Below are positions 15,726 to 26,901 of a stretch of DNA of 64,000 nt, piece after piece (positions within the stretch are counted from its first letter, which is position 1; each line of letters begins with the position of its first letter). The stretch covers positions 744,001-808,000 of the forward strand of contig NZ_JACXST010000003.1 in assembly GCF_014850975.1 (NCBI RefSeq), in the 5' to 3' direction. This DNA is from Methylomonas fluvii (lineage in GTDB: Bacteria > Pseudomonadota > Gammaproteobacteria > Methylococcales > Methylomonadaceae). The translations under genes were made by a program, and so were the position numbers. The notes under the pieces are model-generated. The model was not told the origin of the DNA and did not search any database. It saw only the letters and a program-made list of their open reading frames with translations.

Positions 15726-16247
15726 ATGCAATTTGAGATTGAGTTTGATACCAGCCATTCGGAGCGAATTATGGAAGCCGCCCGGCGAGAGATTGCTACA
15801 CCGGGCGAAATGTTGGGCAGTATCGGCGAGTCGTTGTTACGGGTGAATCGGAAGCGGCATGAAAAAGGCGTTGATCCACAAGGGAATGATTGGCAACCTT
15901 TGTCTGAATTGACGCTAGCCGCTGGCAATAGAAAAGGTGGACCGCTGAAAAAAACCGGTCGAATGCTTGCCAGTCTGAATTATCAGGTTTCAGCGGATAC
16001 GTTGATTTTGGGTTTTGATGGGGCTAGGGATGCAAAATTGGCGGGTTTTCATCAAGGAGGAACTGAGCCTTATTTGATCACACCGAGACAACGTAAAGCA
16101 TTGGCATTTGGCGGCATGGTGAGACGGCGGGTTAATCACCCAGGATTGCCGAAGAGGGAGTTAATTGGGTTTCCAGATAGCGATAAAAATCTGGTTGAAC
16201 ATGTGACTATCGATCATCTCACACTGGTTTTAAACCGAGTTCGATAA
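15726..16247 (+). CDS. Virion morphogenesis protein (Mu gpG-like)
   Basis: A 173-residue protein with the gpG pattern: RVNRKRHEKGVDPQGNDWQP, then LKKTGRMLASLNYQVSADTL, then FHQGGTEPYLITPRQRKAL. In Mu, gpG joins heads and tails. A GAGG-type ribosome site precedes the start after a 100-base gap, in contrast to the overlapping genes before it. It is the last recognisable phage gene in the window; Mu-like phages would continue with protease/scaffold and major head genes. Confidence 0.85.
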   Translation: MQFEIEFDTSHSERIMEAARREIATPGEMLGSIGESLLRVNRKRHEKGVDPQGNDWQPLSELTLAAGNRKGGPLKKTGRMLASLNYQVSADTLILGFDGARDAKLAGFHQGGTEPYLITPRQRKALAFGGMVRRRVNHPGLPKRELIGFPDSDKNLVEHVTIDHLTLVLNRVR

Positions 16248-16919
16248 GGTAATAAATGATGTTTAAACGGTATTTATTCACCAATCGCGAGTGGTATTTT
16301 TCGGCTATTACCAGGAATATTCTCCCGAATTGATACCGTTTTTGTCCGGAATTCAATAATTTTTGTGTTTTGGCTGAAAACTAGAGTTTTCGGGGCGTCC
16401 GGGGTGTTTTGTGTTGGTTAATCCTATCCGTTTTTCACCTCCTCCCTTCTAAGGCCCATGATATTTTTGCAAACGACATAAAAGGTTTCCCTGGGTGACA
16501 AGCTTAGGGAAATTCTATCCAGCGCCAGACTCTCTTTAAAAACGATATATTTCGATGTCTATTTCAGATATTGGCATAAAGACAATATGCGGAAGACGCA
16601 CTGCCAAGCACTCCCGTGTGTTTTTATCATCGGGCCCGACACGGCACACCGAGCTGATTCTGCATAAACACCTGAGCAGCAAACATTGTTAGTTGAGCAG
16701 CATATCGCCCTTCGTATCACCCGAAATCATCCACTGACAGACCAGCGTTGGCGGCGTACCGTTAAGCGGCACAGCTCTTGCTGATCTCAGCTCCAATTGA
16801 AATCAATTAGCGCCGGAAACCTAGTAGCGAGATTTACCAACCGGCCAGCATTGGCTGGCAGACAGCCTATTTTGACCCGCGCCGAACCCTACACCTATTT
16901 CAAACCAACAGGAGTTAAC
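16248..16919. other. Prophage/host transition region without recognised genes
   Basis: About 670 bases contain no supported gene. The first 80 bases after the gpG stop could encode a 25-codon remnant (from ATG 16257), possibly the stub of the next phage gene. From 16335 to 16440 the sequence is T/G-rich with repeated TTTTTGT and TTTTGTGTT words, and ends near TTTTTCA at about 16438; Mu-type ends carry clustered transposase sites and terminate in CA, so a phage right end is possible but unproven. The last 100 bases should hold the promoter of the lipoprotein gene; I cannot place its boxes. Confidence 0.4.
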
Positions 16920-18392
16920 ATGCATAAATTGCTATACCGAACGGCGGGTTTAACCGCGCTTATTTTCACTGGCTGTAGTTCGCTGCATCAAAACAGCATC
17001 CAATTAGCCAGCGATGCCGCAGGCGTCACGAACCTCAAATCCATCGAATTTAGCGGCACCGGCCGTTGGTACCAATTTGGTCAGGCGCCGAATCCCGACC
17101 TGCCCTGGCCGCCGTTTGCCATCAAAGACTACACCGCCGACATCAATTACGAGACCGCCAGCGCCCGCGTGCAAATCAGCCGTTTGCAAGAGATTGAGCC
17201 GGGGCGGAATCGGCCGCAACCCACCGAACAAAAGGTTGATCAATACGTCAGCGGCGCTTATGCCTGGAACATTGCCCCCGCTGCTGCCGGTGCCACCAGC
17301 GCTAACCCCGTCATCACCACGCAACCCACCGCTAGCGAAGAACGCGCCGCCGAAATATGGGCCACGCCACAAGGATTTTTAAGAGCAGCGCAACGCCATC
17401 AGGCCAAAATTGAAGACAAAGGCAGCGACACCGAAGTCAGCTTTACTTTGGACGGCAAATACCGCTACCAGGGCACACTGAATGCCCGCCACCAATTAAC
17501 CAATGTTAAAACCTGGATTGACAACCCCGTGCTTGGCGACACCTTGCTGGAAACCCAATACAGCGACTACAAGGAATTTGACGGCGGCTTATTTCCCAGC
17601 CATATCGTGCGTCTACAAGGCGGCTATCCGGTATTGGATTTAAACGTCACCACGGTAAAAGCCAACCCGCCAGTGGACATTGCGGTGCCTGCCGAAGCAG
17701 CCAAAAAACCGAACATTATCGTCGCAGCCAATAAACTTGCGGACGGCGTGTACTATTTGACAGGCGGTACTCACCATAGCGTCGCCATCGAACAGCTAAA
17801 CCATATCGTGCTGGTAGAAGCACCGCAAAACGAAGAACGCTCCTTGGCGCTGATCGAAAAACTCAAGGAGACCATCCCCAATAAACCGATCAAATACGTG
17901 ATCAATACTCACGCGCACTTTGACCACAGCGGCGGCTTGCGCACCTTCGTCGATGCCGGAGCCACTATCGTCACCCATCAGCCCAATCAGGCATATTACG
18001 AGAAAATCTGGGCCGCACCGCATAGCATTAACCCCGACAATCTGGAGAAGTCCAAAAAATCTGCAAACTTCATCAGCTTTGCCGGAAAACAGGTGATTTC
18101 TGACGGTAAACGCAATATTGAAATTCATGCGTTGGCTGAGAATAGCCACAACGACGCTTTTATTGCGGTGTATTTGCCCAAGGAAAAGATATTGATCGAG
18201 GCCGACGCCTACACACCGCAAGCCGCTAACGCGCCGGCACCTTCATCCGTGAACCCTTATTCGCTGAATCTGTATGAAAATATTCAACGGCTGAAATTGG
18301 AAGTTGGACAGATTGCTGCCTTGCACGGTCCACGTGTGGTGACCTTAGGGGATCTGCGTAAAGCCATAGGCATCACCAAAGCTTCGCGATAA
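16920..18392 (+). CDS. Metallo-beta-lactamase-fold lipoprotein
   Basis: A 490-residue protein. The N-terminus is a lipoprotein signal (LTALIFTGCSS, lipid on the Cys at residue 19 or so). An N-terminal domain of about 260 residues of unknown type precedes an MBL-fold hydrolase domain with the zinc motif THAHFDHSGG and a downstream GPRVVTLGD. The start at 16920 has AGGAG upstream; an in-frame Met at 16797 would spoil the signal peptide. It stands alone, with a hairpin after the stop. It probably acts in the periplasm as a zinc hydrolase of unknown substrate; beta-lactamase activity should not be assumed. Confidence 0.8.
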   Translation: MHKLLYRTAGLTALIFTGCSSLHQNSIQLASDAAGVTNLKSIEFSGTGRWYQFGQAPNPDLPWPPFAIKDYTADINYETASARVQISRLQEIEPGRNRPQPTEQKVDQYVSGAYAWNIAPAAAGATSANPVITTQPTASEERAAEIWATPQGFLRAAQRHQAKIEDKGSDTEVSFTLDGKYRYQGTLNARHQLTNVKTWIDNPVLGDTLLETQYSDYKEFDGGLFPSHIVRLQGGYPVLDLNVTTVKANPPVDIAVPAEAAKKPNIIVAANKLADGVYYLTGGTHHSVAIEQLNHIVLVEAPQNEERSLALIEKLKETIPNKPIKYVINTHAHFDHSGGLRTFVDAGATIVTHQPNQAYYEKIWAAPHSINPDNLEKSKKSANFISFAGKQVISDGKRNIEIHALAENSHNDAFIAVYLPKEKILIEADAYTPQAANAPAPSSVNPYSLNLYENIQRLKLEVGQIAALHGPRVVTLGDLRKAIGITKASR

Positions 18393-18404
18393 GCAGATCA
18401 ACAA

Positions 18405-18435
18405 TTGAGGCACTGGCTGAAGACAGGTGCCTCAA
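18405..18435 (+). terminator. Hairpin after the MBL lipoprotein gene
   Basis: A perfect nine-base inverted repeat, TTGAGGCAC and GTGCCTCAA, with a 13-base loop begins 13 bases after the stop codon. It has no T-run, so it could stabilise the 3' end or be a Rho-assisted terminator. Confidence 0.5.
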
Positions 18436-18636
18436 TCTCAGCGCAAACAGGCCTGACTCAGAACTCTTTCGATGCTGGAGAGCGCTGAGCCGGTGCCTCA
18501 GTAACAAGTGGGTTCTGCCCCGCCATCAACACTCTGCAACCAATCGCTGCTGAATTTCAAACAATCCCCCGCCGCAAGCGCGGCTAGACCCTTTAAAGCG
18601 CCACCTTCCCAAAGTTGGCATGTAGCGTGCTTTGTT

Positions 18637-18648
18637 AAATGCGTATTT
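18637..18648. promoter_or_regulatory. Possible TetR operator upstream of the efflux operon
   Basis: The imperfect palindrome AAATGCGTATTT (five of six pairs match) lies about 47 bases before the TetR start codon in an otherwise empty 300-base gap (18393-18694). TetR-type regulators usually bind such dyads near their own promoters; binding here is inferred only. Confidence 0.3.
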
Positions 18649-18694
18649 GAATTAGCAATTTCACATTTATCCACTCATCGTTCCAGCACTACGC

Positions 18695-19354
18695 ATGACT
18701 GACCTAAAAACCAAGTCGGAGAAAACTCGCGAGCGATTGTTGAATGCCGCCGGTCGCATCTTTGCCGAGAAAGGCTATCAGGACGCGACCATCGCCGAGA
18801 TTTGCGAGCAGGCCCAAGCCAATATTGCCTCGGTAAATTATCACTTTGGCGACAAGCAAACCCTTTATCTGGAAGCCTGGCGCCATGCCTTCAACCATGA
18901 ATTAGGCCAGCATCCACCCGACGGCGGCGTGCCCCGACAGGCGCCGGTCGAACAACGGCTGGCCGGGCGTATCAAATCGCTAATCCGCCGCCTGGCCGAC
19001 GACGAATCCTATTCGTTTGCCATCATTCACAAGGAAATGGCGCAACCAACGCGCTTGCTGGCCGACATTCTGGAAAAGGAAATCAACCCGCAGCGTCAGC
19101 AAATGTTTGGCTTGCTACGCGAATGCCTGGGCCAGGACGCCAGCGAACAACAATTGCAATATTGCCACGCCAGCATCATGGGCCAATGCTTTCAATTGCT
19201 ACGCCTGAAACAAATGCAACAAGCCCGGCCGCTGCGCACGCTCCCCAACGACATGAGCGACATCGGCGCCTTTGCCGAACATGTGGTGGACTTTTCGCTG
19301 GCCGGCATCCGCGCCATCCGTTCGCAAACCTTACCTAAACGTATCCAAGCATGA
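18695..19354 (+). CDS. TetR/AcrR-family regulator with CerR-type (DUF1956) C-terminal domain
   Basis: A 219-residue repressor. The N-terminal helix-turn-helix is clear (RERLLNAAGRIFAEKGYQDA then TIAEICEQAQANIASVNYHF). The C-terminal ligand domain (about 85-210) resembles the DUF1956/CerR group often linked to MdtABC-like pumps. It is first in the operon and overlaps the adaptor gene by four bases, so it probably represses its own transcription together with the pump and releases it on binding a toxic compound. The inducer is not visible. Confidence 0.85.
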   Translation: MTDLKTKSEKTRERLLNAAGRIFAEKGYQDATIAEICEQAQANIASVNYHFGDKQTLYLEAWRHAFNHELGQHPPDGGVPRQAPVEQRLAGRIKSLIRRLADDESYSFAIIHKEMAQPTRLLADILEKEINPQRQQMFGLLRECLGQDASEQQLQYCHASIMGQCFQLLRLKQMQQARPLRTLPNDMSDIGAFAEHVVDFSLAGIRAIRSQTLPKRIQA

Positions 19355-20622
19355 ATCAACAAATTTCCGATTTACCTTCGTCGAGCAAGCGCCGGCCCTG
19401 GTTGTGGACCGGCACCCTACTGGCCGTGAGTCTGGCCGGCGCCGGCGTCTATTTTCAGCACAGCGAAGCCGCCCCGGATACTAAAGCGGAGCGCGGCGGC
19501 AGCAAGGGCCGGCGTTTTTTTGAACAACCCGATGCTCCTGCCGTCGTCGCTACCCAGTCCGCCAGCAGTGGCGATTTTCCGGTTTATCTGAACGCGCTCG
19601 GCACCGTCACCGCCTTGCGTACCGTCACTGTCAAACCGCGCGTGGACGGCGAATTGGTGAAAGTAGCGTTCAGCGAGGGGCAAATGGTCAAGGCCGGCGA
19701 TTTGCTAGCGGAAATCGACCCGCGACCGTTTCAGGTGCAATTGCAACAGGCCCAAGGCCAGTTAACCAGGGATCAAGCCTTGTTGAAAAACGCCGAGCTG
19801 GATCATGCCCGTTACGAAACCTTGCTAGCTCAGGATTCCATCGCCGCCCAACAAACCGTCACCCAGGCGTCGCAGGTCAAGCAATATCAAGGCAACGTGG
19901 AAATGGATCAAGCCATGGTCGATAGCGCCAAACTGCAACTTGGCTACGCCAAACTGACCGCGCCGATTTCCGGTCGCACCGGCCTGCGGCAGATCGACCA
20001 GGGCAATATCGTCCACGCCAACGATGCCAACGGCCTGGTCGTCATCACCCAGTTACAACCGATTAGCGTGGTGTTCACGCTGCCCGAGGACAAATTGCCG
20101 GAGGTGGTGAAACGTTATCGCGAATGCCAGGCTATTAATATAGAGGCCTACGACAGAGGCGGCAAACTGAAACTCGCCGAAGGTAAACTCACCGCGCTGG
20201 ACAATCAAATTGACCCGACTACCGGCACCATTAAATTGAAGGCGCAATTCGACAATCTCGAGCAAACCCTGTTCGCCAATCAATTTGTTAACGTGCGCAT
20301 GCATCTGGATACCTTGCACGGCGTCACGCAGATACCCAGCAGCGCCTTGCAGCACGATACCCAAGGCGCATTTGTCTACGTGGTCGATGCCGAGAACATC
20401 GCCCATCTGCGCCGCGTCGAACCCGGCCCCAGCGAGGGAGAAAAGGTAGCTATCGAACATAATCTGGCCCCCGGCGAACAACTAATCCTCACCGGCATCG
20501 ACCGGGTCAAAGACGGCGGCGTGGTGGATGTGGCCGAGAAGGACGGGCAAGCGGTCGCCGCCAAACCCGAGTTGCAACCCAAACCCAATGACGAATCCGG
20601 CAAACGCCGGCGCCGCGGATAA
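19351..20622 (+). CDS. mdtA: RND efflux periplasmic adaptor (MdtA-like)
   Basis: A 423-residue membrane-fusion protein. An N-terminal hydrophobic anchor (WTGTLLAVSLAGAGVYF) is followed by the paired lipoyl halves (GTVTALRTVTVKPRVDGELV; KLTAPISGRTGLRQIDQGN), a helical hairpin in between and the beta-barrel and membrane-proximal domains. The C-terminus is basic (GKRRRRG). It would bridge the two RND subunits to the outer-membrane factor. Order and overlap with the next genes match the mdtABC type. The symbol is given by family resemblance. Confidence 0.85.
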   Translation: MNQQISDLPSSSKRRPWLWTGTLLAVSLAGAGVYFQHSEAAPDTKAERGGSKGRRFFEQPDAPAVVATQSASSGDFPVYLNALGTVTALRTVTVKPRVDGELVKVAFSEGQMVKAGDLLAEIDPRPFQVQLQQAQGQLTRDQALLKNAELDHARYETLLAQDSIAAQQTVTQASQVKQYQGNVEMDQAMVDSAKLQLGYAKLTAPISGRTGLRQIDQGNIVHANDANGLVVITQLQPISVVFTLPEDKLPEVVKRYRECQAINIEAYDRGGKLKLAEGKLTALDNQIDPTTGTIKLKAQFDNLEQTLFANQFVNVRMHLDTLHGVTQIPSSALQHDTQGAFVYVVDAENIAHLRRVEPGPSEGEKVAIEHNLAPGEQLILTGIDRVKDGGVVDVAEKDGQAVAAKPELQPKPNDESGKRRRRG

Positions 20623-20625
20623 ATC

Positions 20626-23600
20626 ATGAGTCTCAGCGATCCGGGCAAGGCCGGTTTCAATCCTTCGCGCCTATTCATCCTGCGGCCGGTAGCCACCTCC
20701 TTGTTGATGGTGGCTTTATTGTTGGTGGGCATACTGGCTTATCGGCTATTGCCGGTCTCGGCGCTGCCGCAGGTCGATTATCCGACCATCCAGGTCACCA
20801 CGCTGTATCCCGGCGCCAGCCCAGAAGTGATGACTTCCATCGTCACCGCGCCGCTGGAACGCCAGTTCGGGCAAATGCCCGGCTTGACGCAAATGAGTTC
20901 CACCAGCTCGGGCGGCGCGTCGGTGATTACCTTACAGTTTAATTTGCACTTGGACCTGGACGTTGCCGAACAAACCGTGCAAGCCGCGATCAACGCCGCC
21001 GCCAACTTTTTGCCCGACGATTTGCCGCAAGCGCCGGTTTACAGCAAGGTGAATCCAGCCGATACGCCGATCATGACGCTGGCGGTCAGCGCCAAATCGC
21101 TGCCCCTATTTAAGGTAGAAGATTTGGTCGATACCCGGCTGGCGCAAAAAATCGCTCAACTACCCGGCGTCGGCATGGTCAGCATCAGCGGCGGCCAACG
21201 GCCGGCGGTGCGCATCCAAGCCAACCACAAAGCGCTGGCCGCTTACGGCATTAGCCTGGAAGACCTGCGCAGCGCGATTGCCGCCGCCAACGTCAACCAA
21301 CCCAAAGGCTCAATCAACGGCCCAACCCGCGCCGCGACGATAGACAGCAACGATCAATTGCGTTCACCGGCCGAATACCGTGAGTTGGTGGTTGCTTACA
21401 AAAACGCCGCGCCGGTCAAACTGGCTGATGTTGCGGAGGTGGTCGATGGCGCCGAAAACGTGCGCCTGGCCGCCTGGGCTAACGACAACGCGGCGGTCAT
21501 CGTTAACATCCAGCGTCAGCCCGGCGCCAATGTCATCGAGGTGGTGGATAGGATTCAAGAATTGCTGCCCAAACTGCAAGCCTCGCTGCCGCCCGGCATA
21601 GAAGTCACGCCATTAACAGACCGCACCGTCACCATTCGCGCCTCGGTGCACGACGTGCAATTCGAGCTATTGTTGGCGGTAGCGCTGGTAGTGATGGTGA
21701 TCTTCCTATTTTTGCGCAATATCCCGGCCACCATCATTCCTGGCATTGCCGTGCCGTTGTCTTTAGTGGGCACGTTTGCGGCAATGTATCTGGCCGATTT
21801 CAGCATCAACAATTTAACCCTGATGGCCTTGACCATCGCCACCGGCTTCGTAGTCGACGACGCCATCGTCGTCATCGAAAACATTTCCCGCCATATCGAA
21901 CGCGGCGAAGCGCCGCTACAAGCCGCATTGAAAGGTTCGGCGCAGATCGGCTTTACCATTATCTCGCTGACTTTTTCACTGGTGGCGGTATTGATTCCAC
22001 TGCTGTTCATGTCCGACGTGGTGGGCCGGCTGTTTCGGGAATTTGCGATTACGCTGGCGGTGGCGATCTTGATTTCAGCGGTGGTGTCCTTGACCGTGAC
22101 GCCGATGATGTGCGCCAAACTGCTGCGCCCCGGCAGCGGTAACCCTAATGAAGACGAAATCGGCGACGACTGGTTCGGCCGTTTAATCAAGACCTACGGC
22201 CGCAGCCTGAATTGGGTAATGCAAAGGCAAACGGCGACCTTGCTGGTGTTTTTTGTGACTGTGGCATTGACCGCGGCGATGTATGTCTGGATACCGAAAG
22301 GCTTTTTCCCCAGCCAGGACACCGGCATCATTCAGGGCTTTTCCGAAGCTCCGCAAAACGTGTCGTTTCCGGCCATGGCCGAGCAACAGCAAAAACTGGC
22401 TAAGCTGATATTGGCAGATCCGGCCGTGGAAAACCTGTCCTCATTCATCGGGGTCGATGGCATCAACACCACGCCCAATAGCGGCCGATTTTTGATCAAT
22501 TTAAAACCGCACGAGCAACGGCCGCCGGCTAACGCGATTATCGCCCGCTTGAAAACCCGTTTGGCCGCATCGCCGCCCGGCAGCGTGTTGTATTTGCAAG
22601 CGGTGCAGGATTTGACGATGGAAAACCGGGTCAGCCGCACCCAATACCAATTTACCCTGGAAGGCGCCGACATCGACGATTTGAACCGCTGGACCGGCAA
22701 GCTGGTAAACGCCTTGCAAGGCCGGCCGGAGTTTGCGGATGTGGTCAGCGACGTGCAGGACCATGGCCGCCAAGTGTTTGTGAAGATCGACCGCGCCACC
22801 GCCAGCCGGCTGGGGGTCAGCACTGCAGCGGTCGACAATGCTTTATACAGTGCTTATGGCCAGCGCCTAGTATCGACCATCTTCACCCAGGCCAATCAGT
22901 ACCGGGTGGTATTGGAAGTAGATCCGACCGAGCAGACCGGTCCGCAAGCCTTGAACGAATTGCGTGTGCCCTCCAGCAACGGCACGCAAGTACCGTTGTC
23001 GGCCATCGCCGAATTGTCCGAGCGGCCCACCACGCTGGCGATCAGCCATCTGGATCAATTCCCGGTGACGACGGTGTCGTTCAATCTGGCGCCCGGTTAT
23101 GCGCTGGGCGATGCGGTCGCCGCCGTCGATGCCGCCAAAACCGAGATCGAATTGCCGCTGGCTATCCGCAGCGAATACCAGGGCGCCGCGCAAGCCTTCA
23201 AGGCCTCGCTGGGCAATACGCTGTGGCTGATTCTGGCCGCCATCGTCACGGTCTATATCGTGCTGGGCGTGCTCTATGAAAGCTACATTCACCCTATCAC
23301 GATCTTGTCCACCCTGCCCTCAGCCGGCGTCGGCGCGTTGCTGGCTTTGCAAGTCTCCGGCGGCGACCTGGGCATCATCGGCATCATCGGCATCATTTTG
23401 TTGATCGGCATCGTCAAGAAGAACGCGATCATGATGATCGACTTTGCGCTGGAAGCCGAACGCAAGGAACACCTGCCGCCCGAGCAAGCCATTTTTCAGG
23501 CTTGTTTGTTACGCTTTCGACCTATTCTGATGACCACCTTGGCGGCGCTATTGGGTGCCTTGCCGTTGATGCTGGGCAACGGCGTTGGCTCGGAGCTGCG

Positions 23601-23769
23601 CCATCCGCTGGGTATCACGATGGTCGGCGGCTTGCTACTTAGCCAATTGTTAACGCTGTACACCACGCCGGTAATTTATCTGGCCATGGACAGACTGGCA
23701 CGCCGGGTTAACGCCGGCCTGGGATTGAATCAAGTCGAACCGGTGGAACAGGACCCAAGCCAGCCATGA
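20626..23769 (+). CDS. mdtB: RND multidrug transporter subunit (MdtB-like)
   Basis: A 1047-residue proton-driven inner-membrane pump of the HAE1 family with twelve expected membrane segments and two large periplasmic loops. Recognisable parts are the N-terminal [19 protein letters not shown], the first loop [20 protein letters not shown], the segment [21 protein letters not shown] (written in part; the Asp pair belongs to the proton relay) and the C-terminal [18 protein letters not shown]. MdtB and MdtC form a heterotrimer in Enterobacteria; the presence of two successive RND genes here suggests the same. Confidence 0.88.
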   Translation: MSLSDPGKAGFNPSRLFILRPVATSLLMVALLLVGILAYRLLPVSALPQVDYPTIQVTTLYPGASPEVMTSIVTAPLERQFGQMPGLTQMSSTSSGGASVITLQFNLHLDLDVAEQTVQAAINAAANFLPDDLPQAPVYSKVNPADTPIMTLAVSAKSLPLFKVEDLVDTRLAQKIAQLPGVGMVSISGGQRPAVRIQANHKALAAYGISLEDLRSAIAAANVNQPKGSINGPTRAATIDSNDQLRSPAEYRELVVAYKNAAPVKLADVAEVVDGAENVRLAAWANDNAAVIVNIQRQPGANVIEVVDRIQELLPKLQASLPPGIEVTPLTDRTVTIRASVHDVQFELLLAVALVVMVIFLFLRNIPATIIPGIAVPLSLVGTFAAMYLADFSINNLTLMALTIATGFVVDDAIVVIENISRHIERGEAPLQAALKGSAQIGFTIISLTFSLVAVLIPLLFMSDVVGRLFREFAITLAVAILISAVVSLTVTPMMCAKLLRPGSGNPNEDEIGDDWFGRLIKTYGRSLNWVMQRQTATLLVFFVTVALTAAMYVWIPKGFFPSQDTGIIQGFSEAPQNVSFPAMAEQQQKLAKLILADPAVENLSSFIGVDGINTTPNSGRFLINLKPHEQRPPANAIIARLKTRLAASPPGSVLYLQAVQDLTMENRVSRTQYQFTLEGADIDDLNRWTGKLVNALQGRPEFADVVSDVQDHGRQVFVKIDRATASRLGVSTAAVDNALYSAYGQRLVSTIFTQANQYRVVLEVDPTEQTGPQALNELRVPSSNGTQVPLSAIAELSERPTTLAISHLDQFPVTTVSFNLAPGYALGDAVAAVDAAKTEIELPLAIRSEYQGAAQAFKASLGNTLWLILAAIVTVYIVLGVLYESYIHPITILSTLPSAGVGALLALQVSGGDLGIIGIIGIILLIGIVKKNAIMMIDFALEAERKEHLPPEQAIFQACLLRFRPILMTTLAALLGALPLMLGNGVGSELRHPLGITMVGGLLLSQLLTLYTTPVIYLAMDRLARRVNAGLGLNQVEPVEQDPSQP

Positions 23770-26700
23770 ACCTATCCGAATTATTCATCCGCCGCCCGGT
23801 CGCAACTACCTTATTGACGACAGCTATTGCCTTGTGCGGCGTGTTGGCGTTTTTGAATCTGCCTATCTCCTCGCTGCCGCAAGTGGACTTTCCGACCGTA
23901 TCGGTGCAGGCGCAGATACCCGGCGCCAGCGCCGAGACGATGGCCGCGACGGTCGCCACGCCGCTGGAACGCGCGCTGGGCCGGATCGCCGGCGTTACGG
24001 AAATGACCTCCAGCAGCTCGCAAGGCTCGACACAGATAACGCTGCAATTTGATTTAAACCGCGACATCGACGGCGCCTGCCGCGACGTGCAGGCCGCGAT
24101 CAACGCCGCCGCCAGCATGTTGCCCAGTAATATGCCCAACCGGCCCAGCTACCGGCGCGACAACCCGTCGGACTCGCCGATTCTGATCCTGGCGCTGACC
24201 TCGGACAGTTTCACGCGCGGCCAGATGTACGACTCGGCGTCGACGATTTTGCTGCAAAAAATTTCGCAAATCCCCGGCATCGGCCAGGTACAGATCGGCG
24301 GCGCGGCGCTGCCAGCGGTGCGTGTGGAACTGAATCCCAACGCGCTGAGTAAATACGGCATTGGCTTGGAAGACGTACGTAACACCATCGCCCAAACCAA
24401 CGTCACCCGGCCCAAGGGCGTACTGGAAAGCGCCAACACCCGCTGGCAGATTCAAGCCAACGACCAGGCCCGTAAAGCAGAGGAATATCTGCCGTTAATT
24501 GTGGCTTATCGCAATGGCGCGCCGGTGACGATTGCCGATCTGGGCGAAGCGGTCGATTCGGTGGAGGATTTACGCAACACCGGTGCCAAAAATGGCAAGC
24601 CTTCGGTACTGCTGATCATCCGCAAGCAACCCTTGGCCAACGTCATTCAGACTGTCGATCAGGTGCTGGCCGTACTACCGCAATTGCGCGCAGCCTTGCC
24701 CAGCAATATCGAACTCTCGGTAGTGGTGGATAGATCCTTATCCATCCGCGCATCAATCACCGAAGTCGAACACGGCTTGTTCGTCGCCGTGTTGCTGGTG
24801 ATTCTGGTGGTGCTGGTGTTCCTGCGCAATCCCCGCTCGGCGGCGGTGCCAATCGTCGCGGTACCGGCCTCCCTACTGGGGTCTTGCGCGGTGATTTATT
24901 TGTGCGGCTTTAGCATCAACAACCTGACTTTGATGGCTTTGACCATCGCCACTGGGTTTGTGGTGGACGATGCGATTGTGGTGGTGGAAAACACCAACCG
25001 GCATATCGAGGAAGGCGTACCACCGTTCCGTGCGGCGCTGTTGGCCGCCAAGGAAGTGGGCTTCACCGTATTGGCAATGAGCGCGTCGCTGGTGGCGGTA
25101 TTCCTGCCGATTTTACTGATGGGCGGCGTTCCGGGCCGGTTGTTTCGGGAATTTGCGGTGACTTTGTCGGCGGCGGTACTGGTTTCTTTGCTGATTTCGT
25201 TGACTACCACCCCCATGCTGTGCGCGCGCTGGCTGGGCAAGGAATCCAAAGAGCATGGCGCCGTCTATCACGGCATCGGCGCAGCTTTCGATTGGATACA
25301 AAACATCTACCGGATCAGCCTGAGCTGGGCCTTGCGCCACGACCGCATCATGCTGACTTTGTTGCTGGCGACCATCGCTTTAAATATTTATTTATACGGC
25401 GCCATCGACAAAGGCTTTTTCCCGACCCAGGACGGCGGCCGCTTGCTGGGCGAAATTCAGACCGATCAAAACACTTCGTTCCAAACCCTGCAAAAACAGT
25501 TCGCGCAAATCTCGGACATATTACAAAAGGACCCGGCAGTCGCCAATGTCGCCGGTTTTGCCGGCAGTTCGCAAAGCAGCAACAGCGCGCGGATTTTCAT
25601 CACGTTAATTCCGCACGAACAGCGCGACGGCGTCGAGGTGGTGATGGAACGCTTGCGCAAAGCTGCGGGCCGGGTTCCCGGCGCCAGTTTGCATATGTTT
25701 CCAGCCCAGGAGCTGCGGATTGGCGGACGCATGTCGTTTGGCATGCTGGATTACACTTTGCAGGCCGACGATCTTGATCTATTGCGGGAGTGGACGCCCA
25801 AGGTACAAGCCGCCTTGGCCCGGCTGCCGGAATTAAGCGACGTCAGCACAAGCCAACAGGACAAGGGCGAACAAATCGGCCTGACCGTCAACCGCGATCT
25901 GGCCGCGCGTTACTGCGTCAGCCAGGCCTTGATCGACAATAGCCTGAACAGCGCCTTCGGGCAGCGTCAGGTGTCGGTGATTTATAATCCGCTGAATCAA
26001 TACCGGGTGGTGATGGAACTGGCGCCGCAATATTGGCAATCGCCGGATAGCCTGAAACAACTGTATATCAGCGCACCCGGCCGGGCGGGCACCGACGGCA
26101 CACCGGCGCAGCCCAAGCAAGTACCGCTGTCGGCGCTGGCCGGCTTCGCGCCCAGCAATGCGCCGCTATCGGTGCATCATCAAGGCCAGTTTGCCGTGAC
26201 CGAATTATCGTTTAATTTAAAACCCGGCATTTCGATGTCCACTGCTGATGCTGCAATAAACCAAGCGTTGCGTGACATCGGCCTGCCGGCTGCCATTACC
26301 GGCAGCTTTCAAGGCTCGGGCAAAGCATTTCAGGAAGCCTTGCGCAATCAGCCCTGGCTGGTTTTGGCCGCTCTGATCAGCATTTACATCGTGCTGGGTG
26401 TGCTGTATGAAAGCCTGATACATCCTTTGACGATACTATCCACCCTGCCCTCGGCCGGCGTCGGCGCCTTGCTGGCCTTGATGGCTTGCGACAAGGAGTT
26501 CAGCATCATTGCGCTGATCGGCGTAATTTTGCTGATCGGCATCGTCAAGAAAAATGCGATCATGATGATAGACTTTGCGCTGCTGGCCGAGCGCGAGCGC
26601 GAGCTGGATTCGCGGGAAGCGATCTTTCAAGCCTGCATGCTGCGCTTCCGGCCGATCCTGATGACCACGCTGGCCGCGCTGTTCGGCGCCCTGCCGTTGG

Positions 26701-26891
26701 CCTTGGGCAGCGGTTACGGCGCGGAATTGCGCCAGCCCTTGGGGATTTCCATCGTCGGCGGCCTGATTTTCAGCCAGCTTTTGACTTTGTACACTACACC
26801 GGTCGTTTATGTGTACCTCGACCGGTTCCGGCTGTGGATGCACAGCCGTTTTTCCAACCGCGCCGCCAGCCCGGCGCCACATTCCATCTAA
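23766..26891 (+). CDS. mdtC: RND multidrug transporter subunit (MdtC-like)
   Basis: A 1041-residue RND pump overlapping the mdtB-like gene by four bases. It has the same hallmarks: [60 protein letters not shown] and [20 protein letters not shown]. It is closer to its partner than to AcrB-type pumps in loop sequences, consistent with an ancient duplication that gave a heteromeric MdtBC pump. Both Asp residues of the VVDDA relay are present. Confidence 0.88.
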   Translation: MNLSELFIRRPVATTLLTTAIALCGVLAFLNLPISSLPQVDFPTVSVQAQIPGASAETMAATVATPLERALGRIAGVTEMTSSSSQGSTQITLQFDLNRDIDGACRDVQAAINAAASMLPSNMPNRPSYRRDNPSDSPILILALTSDSFTRGQMYDSASTILLQKISQIPGIGQVQIGGAALPAVRVELNPNALSKYGIGLEDVRNTIAQTNVTRPKGVLESANTRWQIQANDQARKAEEYLPLIVAYRNGAPVTIADLGEAVDSVEDLRNTGAKNGKPSVLLIIRKQPLANVIQTVDQVLAVLPQLRAALPSNIELSVVVDRSLSIRASITEVEHGLFVAVLLVILVVLVFLRNPRSAAVPIVAVPASLLGSCAVIYLCGFSINNLTLMALTIATGFVVDDAIVVVENTNRHIEEGVPPFRAALLAAKEVGFTVLAMSASLVAVFLPILLMGGVPGRLFREFAVTLSAAVLVSLLISLTTTPMLCARWLGKESKEHGAVYHGIGAAFDWIQNIYRISLSWALRHDRIMLTLLLATIALNIYLYGAIDKGFFPTQDGGRLLGEIQTDQNTSFQTLQKQFAQISDILQKDPAVANVAGFAGSSQSSNSARIFITLIPHEQRDGVEVVMERLRKAAGRVPGASLHMFPAQELRIGGRMSFGMLDYTLQADDLDLLREWTPKVQAALARLPELSDVSTSQQDKGEQIGLTVNRDLAARYCVSQALIDNSLNSAFGQRQVSVIYNPLNQYRVVMELAPQYWQSPDSLKQLYISAPGRAGTDGTPAQPKQVPLSALAGFAPSNAPLSVHHQGQFAVTELSFNLKPGISMSTADAAINQALRDIGLPAAITGSFQGSGKAFQEALRNQPWLVLAALISIYIVLGVLYESLIHPLTILSTLPSAGVGALLALMACDKEFSIIALIGVILLIGIVKKNAIMMIDFALLAERERELDSREAIFQACMLRFRPILMTTLAALFGALPLALGSGYGAELRQPLGISIVGGLIFSQLLTLYTTPVVYVYLDRFRLWMHSRFSNRAASPAPHSI

Positions 26892-26901
26892 ACCGATAGT
26901 C

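Larger units (their letters stand above)
1..16247. mobile_element. Mu-like (BcepMu-type) prophage, right arm missing, left end outside window
   Basis: A MuA-type DDE transposase, a Ner-like regulator, a divergent repressor, DUF1804, large terminase, Mu gp29-like portal, gpF-like and gpG-like head genes together identify a transposable Mu-like phage. Leftward early genes diverging from rightward repressor and packaging genes match the BcepMu arrangement as I know it, rather than that of Mu itself. Reading frames are intact and often overlap by four bases. After the gpG-like gene nothing phage-like follows: no protease/scaffold, major capsid, tail, Mom or endolysin gene. The left end lies outside the window and the right end is not defined exactly. 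I infer a deletion of the right arm; a rearrangement that moved the tail genes elsewhere is the alternative. Confidence 0.85.

Noticed and set aside
1-16247. Complete inducible Mu-like prophage
   Set aside because: Capsid, tail and endolysin genes are missing from the window after gpG.
16920-18392. True beta-lactamase or antibiotic-resistance gene
   Set aside because: Only the MBL zinc motif is shared; the size, lipoprotein signal and extra domain do not fit known class B beta-lactamases.
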